The notes under the pieces were generated by a model. It searched no databases, had not been told where the DNA came from, and saw only the letters and a program-made list of their open reading frames with translations. Positions 19,401 to 27,257 of a DNA stretch of 64,000 nucleotides are shown here, in pieces. The translations under genes were made by a program, and so were the position numbers. Origin of the DNA: Gammaproteobacteria bacterium. GTDB lineage: Bacteria > Pseudomonadota > Gammaproteobacteria > Pseudomonadales > Azotimanducaceae. Each line of letters opens with the position of its first letter. Position 1 is the first letter of the stretch. The stretch is from the NCBI GenBank assembly GCA_026707945.1, contig JAPOVV010000074.1, forward strand, positions 149,690 through 213,689, given 5' to 3'.

Positions 19401-21316
19401 TGAGCTTGACCGGCGATTTGTACGAGACGACCTAGTAACTCGTCGTAGATGACATCGAAAAGCTGGAAATTCCGAATCTCTTCAACGAAATCTCTGCGCA
19501 AATCCTCATTCAGCAATACGTCCACGATGCTGAGGTCTGTTGCCTCTTCACCAAGCACTCTGAGTTCGCGGGGCTGTCGCAAGTGGCTACCAAATCGCTC
19601 ATTGAGGACACGTCGATTGGCTTCAATCGGGGACGTCGGGTTCTCGTTCGCACCCTCTTCCAAAGGACCGGACACGAGCGCGAGATTGAGTTCGACGGAA
19701 AGCTGCATGCGCAGTTGGTCTTGCGAGTAACTGTGGAGCCAGTCCGTCGAACGTAAGAACATCTTCTTGCCGTCATAGGAAAACCGTTCCATCAAAGTCG
19801 GCATCAGTTCATTGTCGGCAGTCATCGCGTTCATCAACTGATTGACATCGGCGATGTCGCTAGGCGTCACATAGAACGCTGAATCAACGGCGTTGGACAA
19901 GTTTTGGTGCAGTAGCGCTAAATTCCCAGCAGACTCAACCTTCCAATGGTTGTATAGGTAGCTCACGTATGTCGCTAGTAGGGCTTGTCGAGCAGCCTCG
20001 AAGTTCGCCCTCGGTTCACCGCGAATCAAGCTCAGAAGGGTGCCCCGGCTCTCATCCTTTCCTGATTTTCGGGCGATATAGTTCTTCCACGCAGAATTGA
20101 GCGACGTGTCGTACATCAATCGATCGGGGTCGAGTAACCATCTGAAATAGATTCGATTGCGTTCCCGCTCCACACGCGATTGCAGGTCTCCGACGGTCTT
20201 TCGGCGCGTGGTTAGACGACCGTACTGCTGTTTACTCGCTGCCTTAATACGTCGGCGAACGCGTAAATAGCGAAGATAGCGCAACGCATCGCCGAAGACA
20301 TTGCTAAATTCCGTGGGGGTTCCAAAACCGCCAAGCTCACCGAAGTTCTCACGTTTTTTCGCACGGGACGAAGGCTCTAAGTACCGAGTCAATGCCTGTC
20401 GGTGGTACTCCACGATATATGGATTGCTGCCGACAAACGCACGCGCACTTTTCTCGATCGAGTCGATACCCGTGACGATCGCCTTCTTGAGATTGTTGAA
20501 CTTGTGCTCTTCGCCAGGGACGTAATCGATGATGCCGTCAATGTTGCCTTGGTTCATCAACTCAAATGGTGAAAGTCCGACCTGCTTGGCGCACTCCTGC
20601 CACGATAGATTCAAGCGTCGTGCGATACTCGCCAAACCTTGCGGCTGAATGGTGCTGAAGACGCCATCCCGCACCGAGAGGATCATGTTGCTTGCGGCAA
20701 GCGGAATCGCACCCCCGGAATAGCCGACGCCAAAGATGATGCCAAGATTGGGGACATCAACCGCCGACATCTCTGCGATTAAGAGGGAGATTTGGTGGGC
20801 TTGGTTGTTGCGATTCGCAATTTCGTCCCCGGCTGCACCTGGGGTATCCATGAGACTGACGATCGGAATGTTGCGTTGACTGCACCCGCGAACGAATTGA
20901 GCGGCGCGTCGATGGTGCTCGGGCATCCACTCACCGTTTCGCTCCCTGCGGTTTTGAGCGACGACCCCCAATGGGCGAATGCCGTTCGGAAACTCAACTT
21001 CGAGCACAGCGTCGAGATAGGGTCCTTCTTCCGTCAGTTCGCGGACTTCACCCAATTGCGACACGATTTCTGATGCACTGGCTCTTCGCGTGTTTTCCCC
21101 TGGGCTTACGACGCGTTCGATATATGAGTCGATATCTAGTCGATCAAGCGCCGCAGCTTCTCGAGCAATCTCGTCGGCGGACAGCAGCCCTTGAACGCTG
21201 AAAACCGCTTCCGGGTCTGCCGAGGGGAACAGATCAAATTCCTTAGCGAGCCGTTCGGCTATTAAATAAAGCCGATCGCCTTCCTTTATTGCGCTATCCA
21301 TTTGGTGGAGACTCAA
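16412..21316 (-). CDS. Single-chain biotin-dependent acetyl/acyl-CoA carboxylase (AccA-AccD-AccC-AccB-like)
   Basis: 1634 residues with all parts of an acyl-CoA carboxylase in one chain. About 95-300 resembles the AccA carboxyltransferase subunit (MPEHHRRAAQFVRGC, LMDTPGAAGDE, GVGYSGGAIPLA, STIQPQGLASI). About 330-820 is a helical, charged region with no recognised domain. About 830-1000 resembles AccD (FISSGGMQTKEGAGALF, DCTGGAQASFVTH) without a zinc finger. About 1048-1500 is biotin carboxylase with the ATP-grasp loop KAVHGGGGKGIQV and catalytic RDCSVQRDKQKVIEE and MEMNTRLQVEHPVTE. The C-terminal biotinyl-like domain has QLEAFKVFTPM with Lys1576 as the probable biotin site, in place of the usual AMKM. 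Likely makes malonyl-CoA or a longer homologue. The gene is divergent from moaB-thiolase-fabY, which supports a fatty-acid role. Confidence 0.88.
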   Translation of the reverse strand: MSLHQMDSAIKEGDRLYLIAERLAKEFDLFPSADPEAVFSVQGLLSADEIAREAAALDRLDIDSYIERVVSPGENTRRASASEIVSQLGEVRELTEEGPYLDAVLEVEFPNGIRPLGVVAQNRRERNGEWMPEHHRRAAQFVRGCSQRNIPIVSLMDTPGAAGDEIANRNNQAHQISLLIAEMSAVDVPNLGIIFGVGYSGGAIPLAASNMILSVRDGVFSTIQPQGLASIARRLNLSWQECAKQVGLSPFELMNQGNIDGIIDYVPGEEHKFNNLKKAIVTGIDSIEKSARAFVGSNPYIVEYHRQALTRYLEPSSRAKKRENFGELGGFGTPTEFSNVFGDALRYLRYLRVRRRIKAASKQQYGRLTTRRKTVGDLQSRVERERNRIYFRWLLDPDRLMYDTSLNSAWKNYIARKSGKDESRGTLLSLIRGEPRANFEAARQALLATYVSYLYNHWKVESAGNLALLHQNLSNAVDSAFYVTPSDIADVNQLMNAMTADNELMPTLMERFSYDGKKMFLRSTDWLHSYSQDQLRMQLSVELNLALVSGPLEEGANENPTSPIEANRRVLNERFGSHLRQPRELRVLGEEATDLSIVDVLLNEDLRRDFVEEIRNFQLFDVIYDELLGRLVQIAGQAQRTQSLDRQTVADLIDETFTAGLHQIEPDNELDEAALRERRDAFLDWFRQLSKTRLSKTFFATVEEWKKLIHTDLSDTLFVVVKEFFEGLLTTYVDSERGDGKFTGNIRPKNIGRRRDFWNRLQIAYRDLQIQETLNEYKRLRLTSHQAFIDRFFTEFEESGRDMLSSDPCDFPGFRESIEKALDKDEPPAGVVTGIGKFKLAKREVRVGAVISNPDFQAGAFDMASAEKFCTLLVRCAEQQLPVVCFISSGGMQTKEGAGALFSMAAINDRITRFICDFDLPVIVFGHGDCTGGAQASFVTHPLVHTHYFSGTSMPFAGQIVIPSHLPAESILANYLASNPESMQGLVKHPFYGELDTDLRAIDPDIPTPTATVEDAIATVLSDDYTFGTALPLSAPRHIDDQDLYRPVKRVLVHARGCAASKIVRIAQSQNIETVLVQSDPDVESVAADMLGPKDQLVSIGGSTPDESYLNARSVLVVAENEHVDALHPGIGFLSESSQFASLIRSHGINFVGPPVSSMETMGNKSNAIKSAIAFGVPVVPGSHGVVTDVDAAAEMAEEIGYPVLIKAVHGGGGKGIQVVESAASFYEAFQRVTVEARAAFGNGDVYLEKFVTKLRHIEAQVLRDSHGNTKVLGIRDCSVQRDKQKVIEESGSTMLPENLLEDVIKSSASIAGGVGYVGAGTVEFIYDLDSDAVYFMEMNTRLQVEHPVTELVSGVDIVAEQFRIAGGESIKELEVGSDGYAIEARINAERLVRDSEGELVLRPSAGEITKWDFPEDDDVEIISTAGQGKFISPYYDSMIMQVIAHGEDRESTSKKLVDYLNQVTLEGIYTNIPLLRTILTDKGFLDGIYDTGYLPNLLTNIDADALIEEIDDMAAVDAQAVGWDAIQIEDSDELRVLAPSTGIFYIKPTPGDPDYVNVNDVIGTDDVVCQLEAFKVFTPMRLRDINTVEQVFFSDSTRYRVNRINVATGQQVNAGDLLFVVEPVSKEPESTEN

Positions 21317-21418
21317 ACTCGCTAACGGTAAAATTCTACCGTGATAATTGCATGGTAACCGGAGCGGCTAATAGCCGCAGAATCGGTATTTCCTCTAACA
21401 AATCGGCGACGTGAAACA

Positions 21419-21931
21419 ATGTCAAACTTGGCCATCGCCGTTTTGACCGTATCCGATACACGAACTCCCGAGACTGATACGTCAGGTGATCTGCTAGCCG
21501 ACTTGTTAACGCAAGACGGCCATCGGCTCTCTGCACGCGCCATCGTTAAGGACGATATCTACGAGGTACGCAAAATCGTAAGCGCTTGGATAGCTGATCA
21601 GAATATTCAAGTCGTCATATCGACCGGTGGCACCGGGTTTAGCGGACGCGACACCACACCTGAAGCACTGTCGCCGCTATTCGATACGACGATCGAAGGC
21701 TTCGGAGAACTGTTTCGCCAAGTCTCGTATGAGGAAATCGGCAGTTCGACCATTCAATCGCGTGCCGTCGGTGGTATTGCCAACGACACTCTGATATTTG
21801 CCCTTCCCGGTTCCAACGGCGCGTGTCGTACAGGATGGGAAAAAATCCTTCACGATCAATTAGATGCGAGTTTTCGGCCATGTAACTTTGCGGAATTGAT
21901 TCACCGTAAACTAGAAAACGGAAACCATTAA
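21419..21931 (+). CDS. moaB: Molybdenum cofactor biosynthesis protein MoaB
   Basis: 170 residues of the MoaB/Mog fold, which adenylylates molybdopterin before metal insertion. [20 protein letters not shown] at the start, [19 protein letters not shown] in the nucleotide-binding part and the [18 protein letters not shown] motif near the end are characteristic. Its TAA shares one base with the ATG of the thiolase gene, so the two are coupled, although no pathway link is evident. Other moa/moe genes are absent from the window. Confidence 0.9.
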   Translation: MSNLAIAVLTVSDTRTPETDTSGDLLADLLTQDGHRLSARAIVKDDIYEVRKIVSAWIADQNIQVVISTGGTGFSGRDTTPEALSPLFDTTIEGFGELFRQVSYEEIGSSTIQSRAVGGIANDTLIFALPGSNGACRTGWEKILHDQLDASFRPCNFAELIHRKLENGNH

Positions 21932-23079
21932 TGACGGCATACCTACTTGGCGCGAAACGCACCCCCATCGGTAGTTTTCAAGGCTCTCTGAGTGATCGAA
22001 GTGCGACGGATTTGGGCGCGCACGCTATCCAAGCAAGTCTTGACCACGCGAATGTTGCGCCAGATCAGATTGATGAGGTGTTAATGGGATGCGTCGTGAG
22101 TGCAGGGTTGCGTCAAGCGCCCGCACGACAAGCCATGCGGAAAGCTGGAATCGACGATTCAACACCGGCAACGACAATCAACAAGGTATGCGGTTCCGGC
22201 ATGAAAGCCACCATGCTTGCGGCAGATCAAATTAACCTCGGTCACGCCAACTACGTCGTTGCCGGCGGCATGGAAAGCATGACAAATACCCCCTTTATCG
22301 TGCAAAAAGCTCGCCAGGGGCTCCGTATGGGTCACGGCGAACTCTCCGACACGATGTTCTGCGACGGATTGGAAGATGCCGAAACAGGCAAATCAATGGG
22401 TAGTTTCGCGCAAGAAACTGCCGATCAGCATCAACTCGGTCGCGAGGCGATGGACGAATATGCGATCAGTTCCGTAAAACGAGCGCTGTCGGCGATGGAC
22501 AGCGGTGAACTGAAGGCTGAAATTGAGCCACTAGAGGACGTTTTCGAGGACGAGCAGCCTCGACGATCAAAGATTGATCGAATTCCTACGCTTCGGCCTG
22601 CATTTGCAAAGAATGGAACGATCACGGCTGCCAATGCATCCTCCATCAGTGACGGTGCGTCAGCACTCGTGCTCGCGAGCGAACAAGGGGTAAGGGATGC
22701 GAATGGTGACCCGCTTGCACGCATTGTCGCTCACGCGACAAATGCGATTCACCCATCGCGGTTTACGCTCGCACCCGTCGGCGCAATCGAAAAGGTACTC
22801 GACAAAGCAGGTTTGCGTACAGACGATGTCGACCTCTTCGAAATCAATGAAGCATTCGCGATGGTCACGATGTTGGCAATTTCCGAACTAGGACTTGATC
22901 GCGAAAAAGTCAATATCTACGGTGGTGCTTGTGCACAAGGCCATCCGATCGGCTCGACAGGTAGTCGGCTACTAGTAACTCTCGCACACGCGTTGCGCGC
23001 GACGAACCAACAGAAAGGCGTTGCAGCCCTCTGTATCGGTGGCGGGGAAGCCACCGCAATCGCGATCGAGCGAGTTTAG
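21931..23079 (+). CDS. Thiolase (acetyl-CoA acetyltransferase family)
   Basis: 382 residues. Nucleophile Cys87 in TTINKVCGSGMKA, His338 in AQGHPIGSTGSR, and Cys368 in LCIGGGEATAIAIERV complete the thiolase triad; NEAFAMVT is also present. Catalyses condensation of two acetyl-CoA or cleavage of 3-ketoacyl-CoA. The sequence is closer to the biosynthetic AtoB/PhaA group than to FadA by general layout. It is translated with moaB and followed 31 bp later by fabY, so it may feed acetoacetyl-CoA into lipid metabolism; this is inference. Confidence 0.92.
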   Translation: MTAYLLGAKRTPIGSFQGSLSDRSATDLGAHAIQASLDHANVAPDQIDEVLMGCVVSAGLRQAPARQAMRKAGIDDSTPATTINKVCGSGMKATMLAADQINLGHANYVVAGGMESMTNTPFIVQKARQGLRMGHGELSDTMFCDGLEDAETGKSMGSFAQETADQHQLGREAMDEYAISSVKRALSAMDSGELKAEIEPLEDVFEDEQPRRSKIDRIPTLRPAFAKNGTITAANASSISDGASALVLASEQGVRDANGDPLARIVAHATNAIHPSRFTLAPVGAIEKVLDKAGLRTDDVDLFEINEAFAMVTMLAISELGLDREKVNIYGGACAQGHPIGSTGSRLLVTLAHALRATNQQKGVAALCIGGGEATAIAIERV

Positions 23080-23110
23080 CTTCGAGACGTTGAACTAGGC
23101 ACAGGTTTCG

Positions 23111-24961
23111 GTGATGGTTCCACTACCAGTTATCGTTGGTTTTGGCGGAGTTAATCCCGCTGGACGTGTGTCGTTTCATCACTCGTATCGGCGCACCATT
23201 CTGGATGCACTCGACGCGAAAGGCCAAGCAACGACATACCAGTCTCTCGCCGTTCTCATGGGGCTACAGAAGCAACTGCGCGACGCGCCTGACGCAACGA
23301 AGGATTACATCGAAAACCACACATTAATTCGCCGTATCGAACTTTGGGACCCGGACCACATCGACGTGCATAGTCGTGCGAACTTGAAGGCGAAAGATGG
23401 TTCGCCGCTGGTTATTCGCATGTCACAAAAGCAGTTACCCACGGAAATCCCAGAAAGCTGGCAAGTCAATCCAGTCGACAACGGTGACGTTGAAGTCGCG
23501 ATTGATGACGCGGCACAGGTACTGCTCAATGACACAAGATCATCGAAAGTCACGTCCGCCGGTCAACTGCCAACCGGCTACGATCCCGCTTCTCTTTATG
23601 CCTCGCGAAATCATCCCCGCGGGTTGCAGCTAGCGATCATCGCGTCTTCGGACGCGGTGAATTCCATTGGAATCGACTGGACCGAACTACAGAATCTCGT
23701 ACGACCTGATGAGTTCGCAGTCCATGCCGGATGTGCCATGGGACAGCTAGATACGCACGGTGCGGGCGGCTTATTACAAGCTCCGTTTCTTGGTAGACGC
23801 CCCACCTCAAAACAAGCCGCATTGTGTCTTGCCGAAATGGCTGCGGATTTCACAAACGCGTACGTAACGGGGTCGCTGGGCAGCACCGGTGGTGCAATTG
23901 GGGCTTGCGCGACGTTTCTTTACAACGCGAAGCAAGGGATCGACGAAATTCGCTATCGCGGTAAAAAGATCGCTGTCGTCGGCAGTACGGAAGCCCCCGT
24001 CACGCCTGAGCTTGTCGAAGCGTTTAGAACCATGGGCGCATTAGCTGAAGACGAAGCGTTGATGGCATTGGATGGTTCGAATGAGCCCGATAACCGTCGT
24101 GCGTGCCGACCATTCTCCTCAAACGCGGGATTCACGATTTCGGAAGCTGGCGTGTTCGTCGTGCTCATGGACGAAGAAACCGCACTTGAGTGCGGCGCAG
24201 AAATCTATGGATCGATTGCCGACATCTATGTGAACGCGGACGGCTACAAGAAATCAATTCCGGGTCCGGGAATCGGTAACTACATTACGGTCGGGAAAGC
24301 GCTTGGTCTCGCGCGGTCAATCGTGGGCGACGATGTAGTGAGTCGGCGCTCGTTCATTCACGCGCACGGCACCGGAACCCCACAAAATCGGGTGACCGAG
24401 TCCCACATCCTTAGTGAGATGGCTAAGGCATTCAAGATCGAGAAGTGGCCTGTCGCTGCCATCAAGGCATATCTTGGCCACACGCTTGCGCCTGCATCGG
24501 GCGATCAAATCACTTCTGCGCTCGGTACATGGCAGGAAGGTTGGATACCCGGTATAGCAACGATCGATCATCTTGCTGACGACGTTTACAGTGACAATCT
24601 ACGGATCGAACCTACCCATCTGGAGGTTGGAGCAGACGGCATGGACGTCGCGTTAGTCAATTCGAAGGGATTCGGCGGTAACAACGCTACTGGGGTTCTC
24701 CTATCGCCTTCAAAGACAAAGGAACTAATTAAGGCGCGTCACGGAAACGGCGCATTTACGGAATATCAAACGAAGCGCGAGCGAGTTATAGAACGAGCGC
24801 GGTTATATGACGAGAAGGCACTAGAGGAAATTCCAGAACCGATTTATCGCTTTGGTGACGGCGTAATCGAGGGAGAGGAGCTGGGTATCAATTCCGACTC
24901 GATTGACGTTCCTGGCTACGCAAGAGATGTAGACCTTGACGTCAAGAATCCGTATGAGTAA
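23111..24961 (+). CDS. fabY: Beta-ketoacyl synthase, FabY type
   Basis: 616 residues, much longer than FabB/FabF and similar to Pseudomonas FabY, which starts fatty-acid synthesis by condensing acetyl-CoA with malonyl-ACP. The catalytic set is visible: Cys266 in IGACATFLYN, His419 in IHAHGTGTPQNR and His457 in AYLGHTLAPASG, counting from the GTG at 23111; an ATG directly follows and may be the true start (AGG at 23103-23105). KGFGGNNATG near the C-terminus is the usual synthase glycine motif. The location opposite the single-chain carboxylase places malonyl-CoA supply and chain initiation side by side. Confidence 0.88.
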   Translation: MMVPLPVIVGFGGVNPAGRVSFHHSYRRTILDALDAKGQATTYQSLAVLMGLQKQLRDAPDATKDYIENHTLIRRIELWDPDHIDVHSRANLKAKDGSPLVIRMSQKQLPTEIPESWQVNPVDNGDVEVAIDDAAQVLLNDTRSSKVTSAGQLPTGYDPASLYASRNHPRGLQLAIIASSDAVNSIGIDWTELQNLVRPDEFAVHAGCAMGQLDTHGAGGLLQAPFLGRRPTSKQAALCLAEMAADFTNAYVTGSLGSTGGAIGACATFLYNAKQGIDEIRYRGKKIAVVGSTEAPVTPELVEAFRTMGALAEDEALMALDGSNEPDNRRACRPFSSNAGFTISEAGVFVVLMDEETALECGAEIYGSIADIYVNADGYKKSIPGPGIGNYITVGKALGLARSIVGDDVVSRRSFIHAHGTGTPQNRVTESHILSEMAKAFKIEKWPVAAIKAYLGHTLAPASGDQITSALGTWQEGWIPGIATIDHLADDVYSDNLRIEPTHLEVGADGMDVALVNSKGFGGNNATGVLLSPSKTKELIKARHGNGAFTEYQTKRERVIERARLYDEKALEEIPEPIYRFGDGVIEGEELGINSDSIDVPGYARDVDLDVKNPYE

Positions 24962-25075
24962 ACAACGAGATTATTCTTTGTCCCGCGAGATCCGGTTGCT
25001 ACGCATTCATATATCGATGCATTAAAACACTTGTGCCTTCATTGTCATTGTGCGACTGAATCGATCCGCTGACGT

Positions 25076-25294
25076 ATGGGGTTAGAAGACGCCGAATCAA
25101 CAGCTCGTATTTTGCTTCGGTGGGTACGGCGATGCATGTTTTTTCTCTGGATCGTAATAGGTATCGCATATTTGATATGGCCTGAAATACGCGATTCACT
25201 TTCTGTATTGATAGTGGTTATGGGCGTACTAACACTTGTAGTGACGTGGAGAAGCAACTCAAATCCCAATTCAAACGAATCAAACAAGGTCTAA
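25076..25294 (+). CDS. Small two-helix membrane protein, hypothetical
   Basis: 72 residues. Two hydrophobic stretches (about 20-36 and 41-58: FFLWIVIGIAYLIW and LSVLIVVMGVLTLVV) flanked by charged ends suggest a small inner-membrane hairpin. A stop codon directly precedes the ATG by one codon, so the start is fixed, but no clear ribosome site is seen. Not recognised; it could be chance. Confidence 0.4.
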   Translation: MGLEDAESTARILLRWVRRCMFFLWIVIGIAYLIWPEIRDSLSVLIVVMGVLTLVVTWRSNSNPNSNESNKV

Positions 25295-25417
25295 CTCATG
25301 GTGTTTTCTACGGTAACACCTATGCGGACGTCGAGCGTGGTGACATCTGATCTGCGATTAGTGATGAAATCTGAGTTTCGCAGTTGAAATTGTTCGCTGG
25401 CTAGCGAGCAAATTAAC

Positions 25418-26638
25418 TCAATTCGATAGATCTCTGCTATCGAATTCAACCGAATTAGTCGAGCCGGCATGGTATTTCGTAGTTACGATTCCTATTCGTT
25501 GCAGATCTTTGTCCGACATTTGAGGTGAGAACGGCAACATAACGGCGCTCGAGAGCCTTTTTGCACCTTTAGTTTCTTCACAATTAACGGTAACTAAGCG
25601 TCCCGATACAGCATCAAAACCATTGTTCCGCAATGCGTTTTTAAGACTGTCTGGATTGTCCACCAATACGGGAACCATCCAAAACATGTTAGGGCGCTGG
25701 TCTCGCAAGACGAGCGGTACACCTTCCCCAATCGTCTCATGAAGCGACGAGCCTTTTGAAATCCTCAATTCGATGTCGGCATCCGAATGGTTGACTTTCC
25801 ACTCAATAACACGCTTGAGTGACGCACACGGTTGAGTATGTAGCCATTGCTGAAATGACGACACTGAGGCCGATTTGGTAAATGCGTGAACGACGTTTTC
25901 GTGGTTAATTCCGAGTACTCGCATGACACGAATCAATACACCGTAAACCGATGGCTGAGTTGCGATTTTCAAGGCTACGAATCGAACGATCCGTAAAAAG
26001 TACCGCCAAGTAGACTGCACGGGATAGCTTGACAACTTTCGCTTCATCGATTCATACAAGTCCGGATTCCGTACGATCGCAACGGAGCCCTGCAATGCCG
26101 TCGCGGTCTTCATTGGACCGAAAGAAAAAAGCGAAAGCGTGACTCCTTGCGTGCCCCACCAACACTTACCAGCGAAGGCTTGTGCGCAATCTTCGATGAC
26201 ATCCAAGTCGTAACGACTCGCTAGTTCCAGAACAGGACGTAGAGCAAGCCGATGACCGAAAAGGTGAGGAACGACAACGAAGCGTGTTCGAGGATTGATA
26301 TTCGATTCAAGTTGTGGCAGATCTAACTCTGTCGTAATCGGGTCTATGTCCACCCCACAAACACGTAAACGATGGGACTCCGCGATTCGAATCATGTCAG
26401 GTACGTTGACGCCGACGAATATGCATTCGTCACCGTCCTCCAATGACCGCGCGTTCAGGTACAAATCGAATGCCGCTCGGACCGATAAGCAGAAAAGTGA
26501 ATTACCGTTAGTTTGAATCGGAAGCTCGGCTTTTTGACGCCGTTCCGGAAAGATCGATAAGCACATGCGTACCGCGTAGCCAACATCAGTCCACGAAAAG
26601 TCGATGTCTTTACAGGGCCAAACGTGCAAGCTCTTCAT
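25418..26638 (-). CDS. DegT/DnrJ/EryC1/StrS-type PLP aminotransferase-like protein
   Basis: 406 residues of the sugar aminotransferase superfamily. The large-domain motifs are VIEDCAQAFAGK (Asp150 contacting the PLP nitrogen) and LFSFGPMKTATALQGS, where Lys177 is in the PLP-binding position. The sequence is diverged: the glycine-rich start of the family and the C-terminal histidine regions are weak. Such enzymes aminate keto-sugars, but there are no sugar-nucleotide genes nearby. It may act on another amino-sugar or be a solitary decoration enzyme. Divergent from the DUF2141 operon across 208 bp. Confidence 0.72.
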   Translation of the reverse strand: MKSLHVWPCKDIDFSWTDVGYAVRMCLSIFPERRQKAELPIQTNGNSLFCLSVRAAFDLYLNARSLEDGDECIFVGVNVPDMIRIAESHRLRVCGVDIDPITTELDLPQLESNINPRTRFVVVPHLFGHRLALRPVLELASRYDLDVIEDCAQAFAGKCWWGTQGVTLSLFSFGPMKTATALQGSVAIVRNPDLYESMKRKLSSYPVQSTWRYFLRIVRFVALKIATQPSVYGVLIRVMRVLGINHENVVHAFTKSASVSSFQQWLHTQPCASLKRVIEWKVNHSDADIELRISKGSSLHETIGEGVPLVLRDQRPNMFWMVPVLVDNPDSLKNALRNNGFDAVSGRLVTVNCEETKGAKRLSSAVMLPFSPQMSDKDLQRIGIVTTKYHAGSTNSVEFDSRDLSN

Positions 26639-26846
26639 GATTTACTTCGAGCGCACGTGAGCGCTTCAACTGCCAGTTCCTAATATCGTACCGCAGGCAC
26701 CTGTCACGCCTCAACGACGAAGAAAACCATTCGTCGCTTTCATATGCAGTTCGTACACTTTTTTCTGCGTTTCGTCTGATCCCGCTCGCGAAAAGAAGAC
26801 TTAACACCATAATCGCAGCCGATAAATTCAAATAGAGATGTGAATT

Positions 26847-27257
26847 GTGAAATCCATCGCCATCCTGCTTACGCTGCTTGTCGCAACAAGCTCATTTGCG
26901 GCGGAGCTCGTCATCAAAATCAAAAACGTCAAAGATGACACCGGTACGGTCTACATCGCGATTTGGACCGATGAAGAGAGCTGGCCCGATGGAAAACCGT
27001 TCCGCGAGCTCAATACGACGGCCGAACTAGATGTCACGACAGTTCGTGTCGAGATTCCAGAAGGCACGTACGCAGTAAGCGTTTACCAGGACGTTAATGA
27101 CAACGGGGAAATGGACTATAACGCACTCCGCATGCCGAAAGAACCTTGGGGTGTTTCAAACGATGCGCCCGCCCGTTTTGGACCACCTAAATGGAAAAGA
27201 ATGATCTTCGAAGTAGGTTCAGAACCATTCACTGCCGAGCTTAGCCTCAAACACTAA
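26847..27257 (+). CDS. Exported DUF2141 protein
   Basis: 136 residues. Sec signal peptide MKSIAILLTLLVATSSFA with cleavage near Ala19. The mature part is the beta-sandwich DUF2141: LVIKIKNVKDDTGTVYIAI, then EGTYAVSVYQDVNDNGEMDYN, where the D-x-N-x-N-G loop looks like a calcium site, and GVSNDAPARFGPP at the end. The start is a GTG at 26847 because AGAGATG lies 6 nt upstream and the signal peptide begins there. The stop overlaps the next start by one base. DUF2141 often accompanies carotenoid oxygenases and other exported enzymes; its function is unknown. Confidence 0.85.
   Translation: MKSIAILLTLLVATSSFAAELVIKIKNVKDDTGTVYIAIWTDEESWPDGKPFRELNTTAELDVTTVRVEIPEGTYAVSVYQDVNDNGEMDYNALRMPKEPWGVSNDAPARFGPPKWKRMIFEVGSEPFTAELSLKH

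Noticed and set aside
25045..25287. 80-codon minus-strand frame opposite the small membrane protein
   Set aside because: Polar, no signal or family; the plus-strand frame has the two hydrophobic helices.
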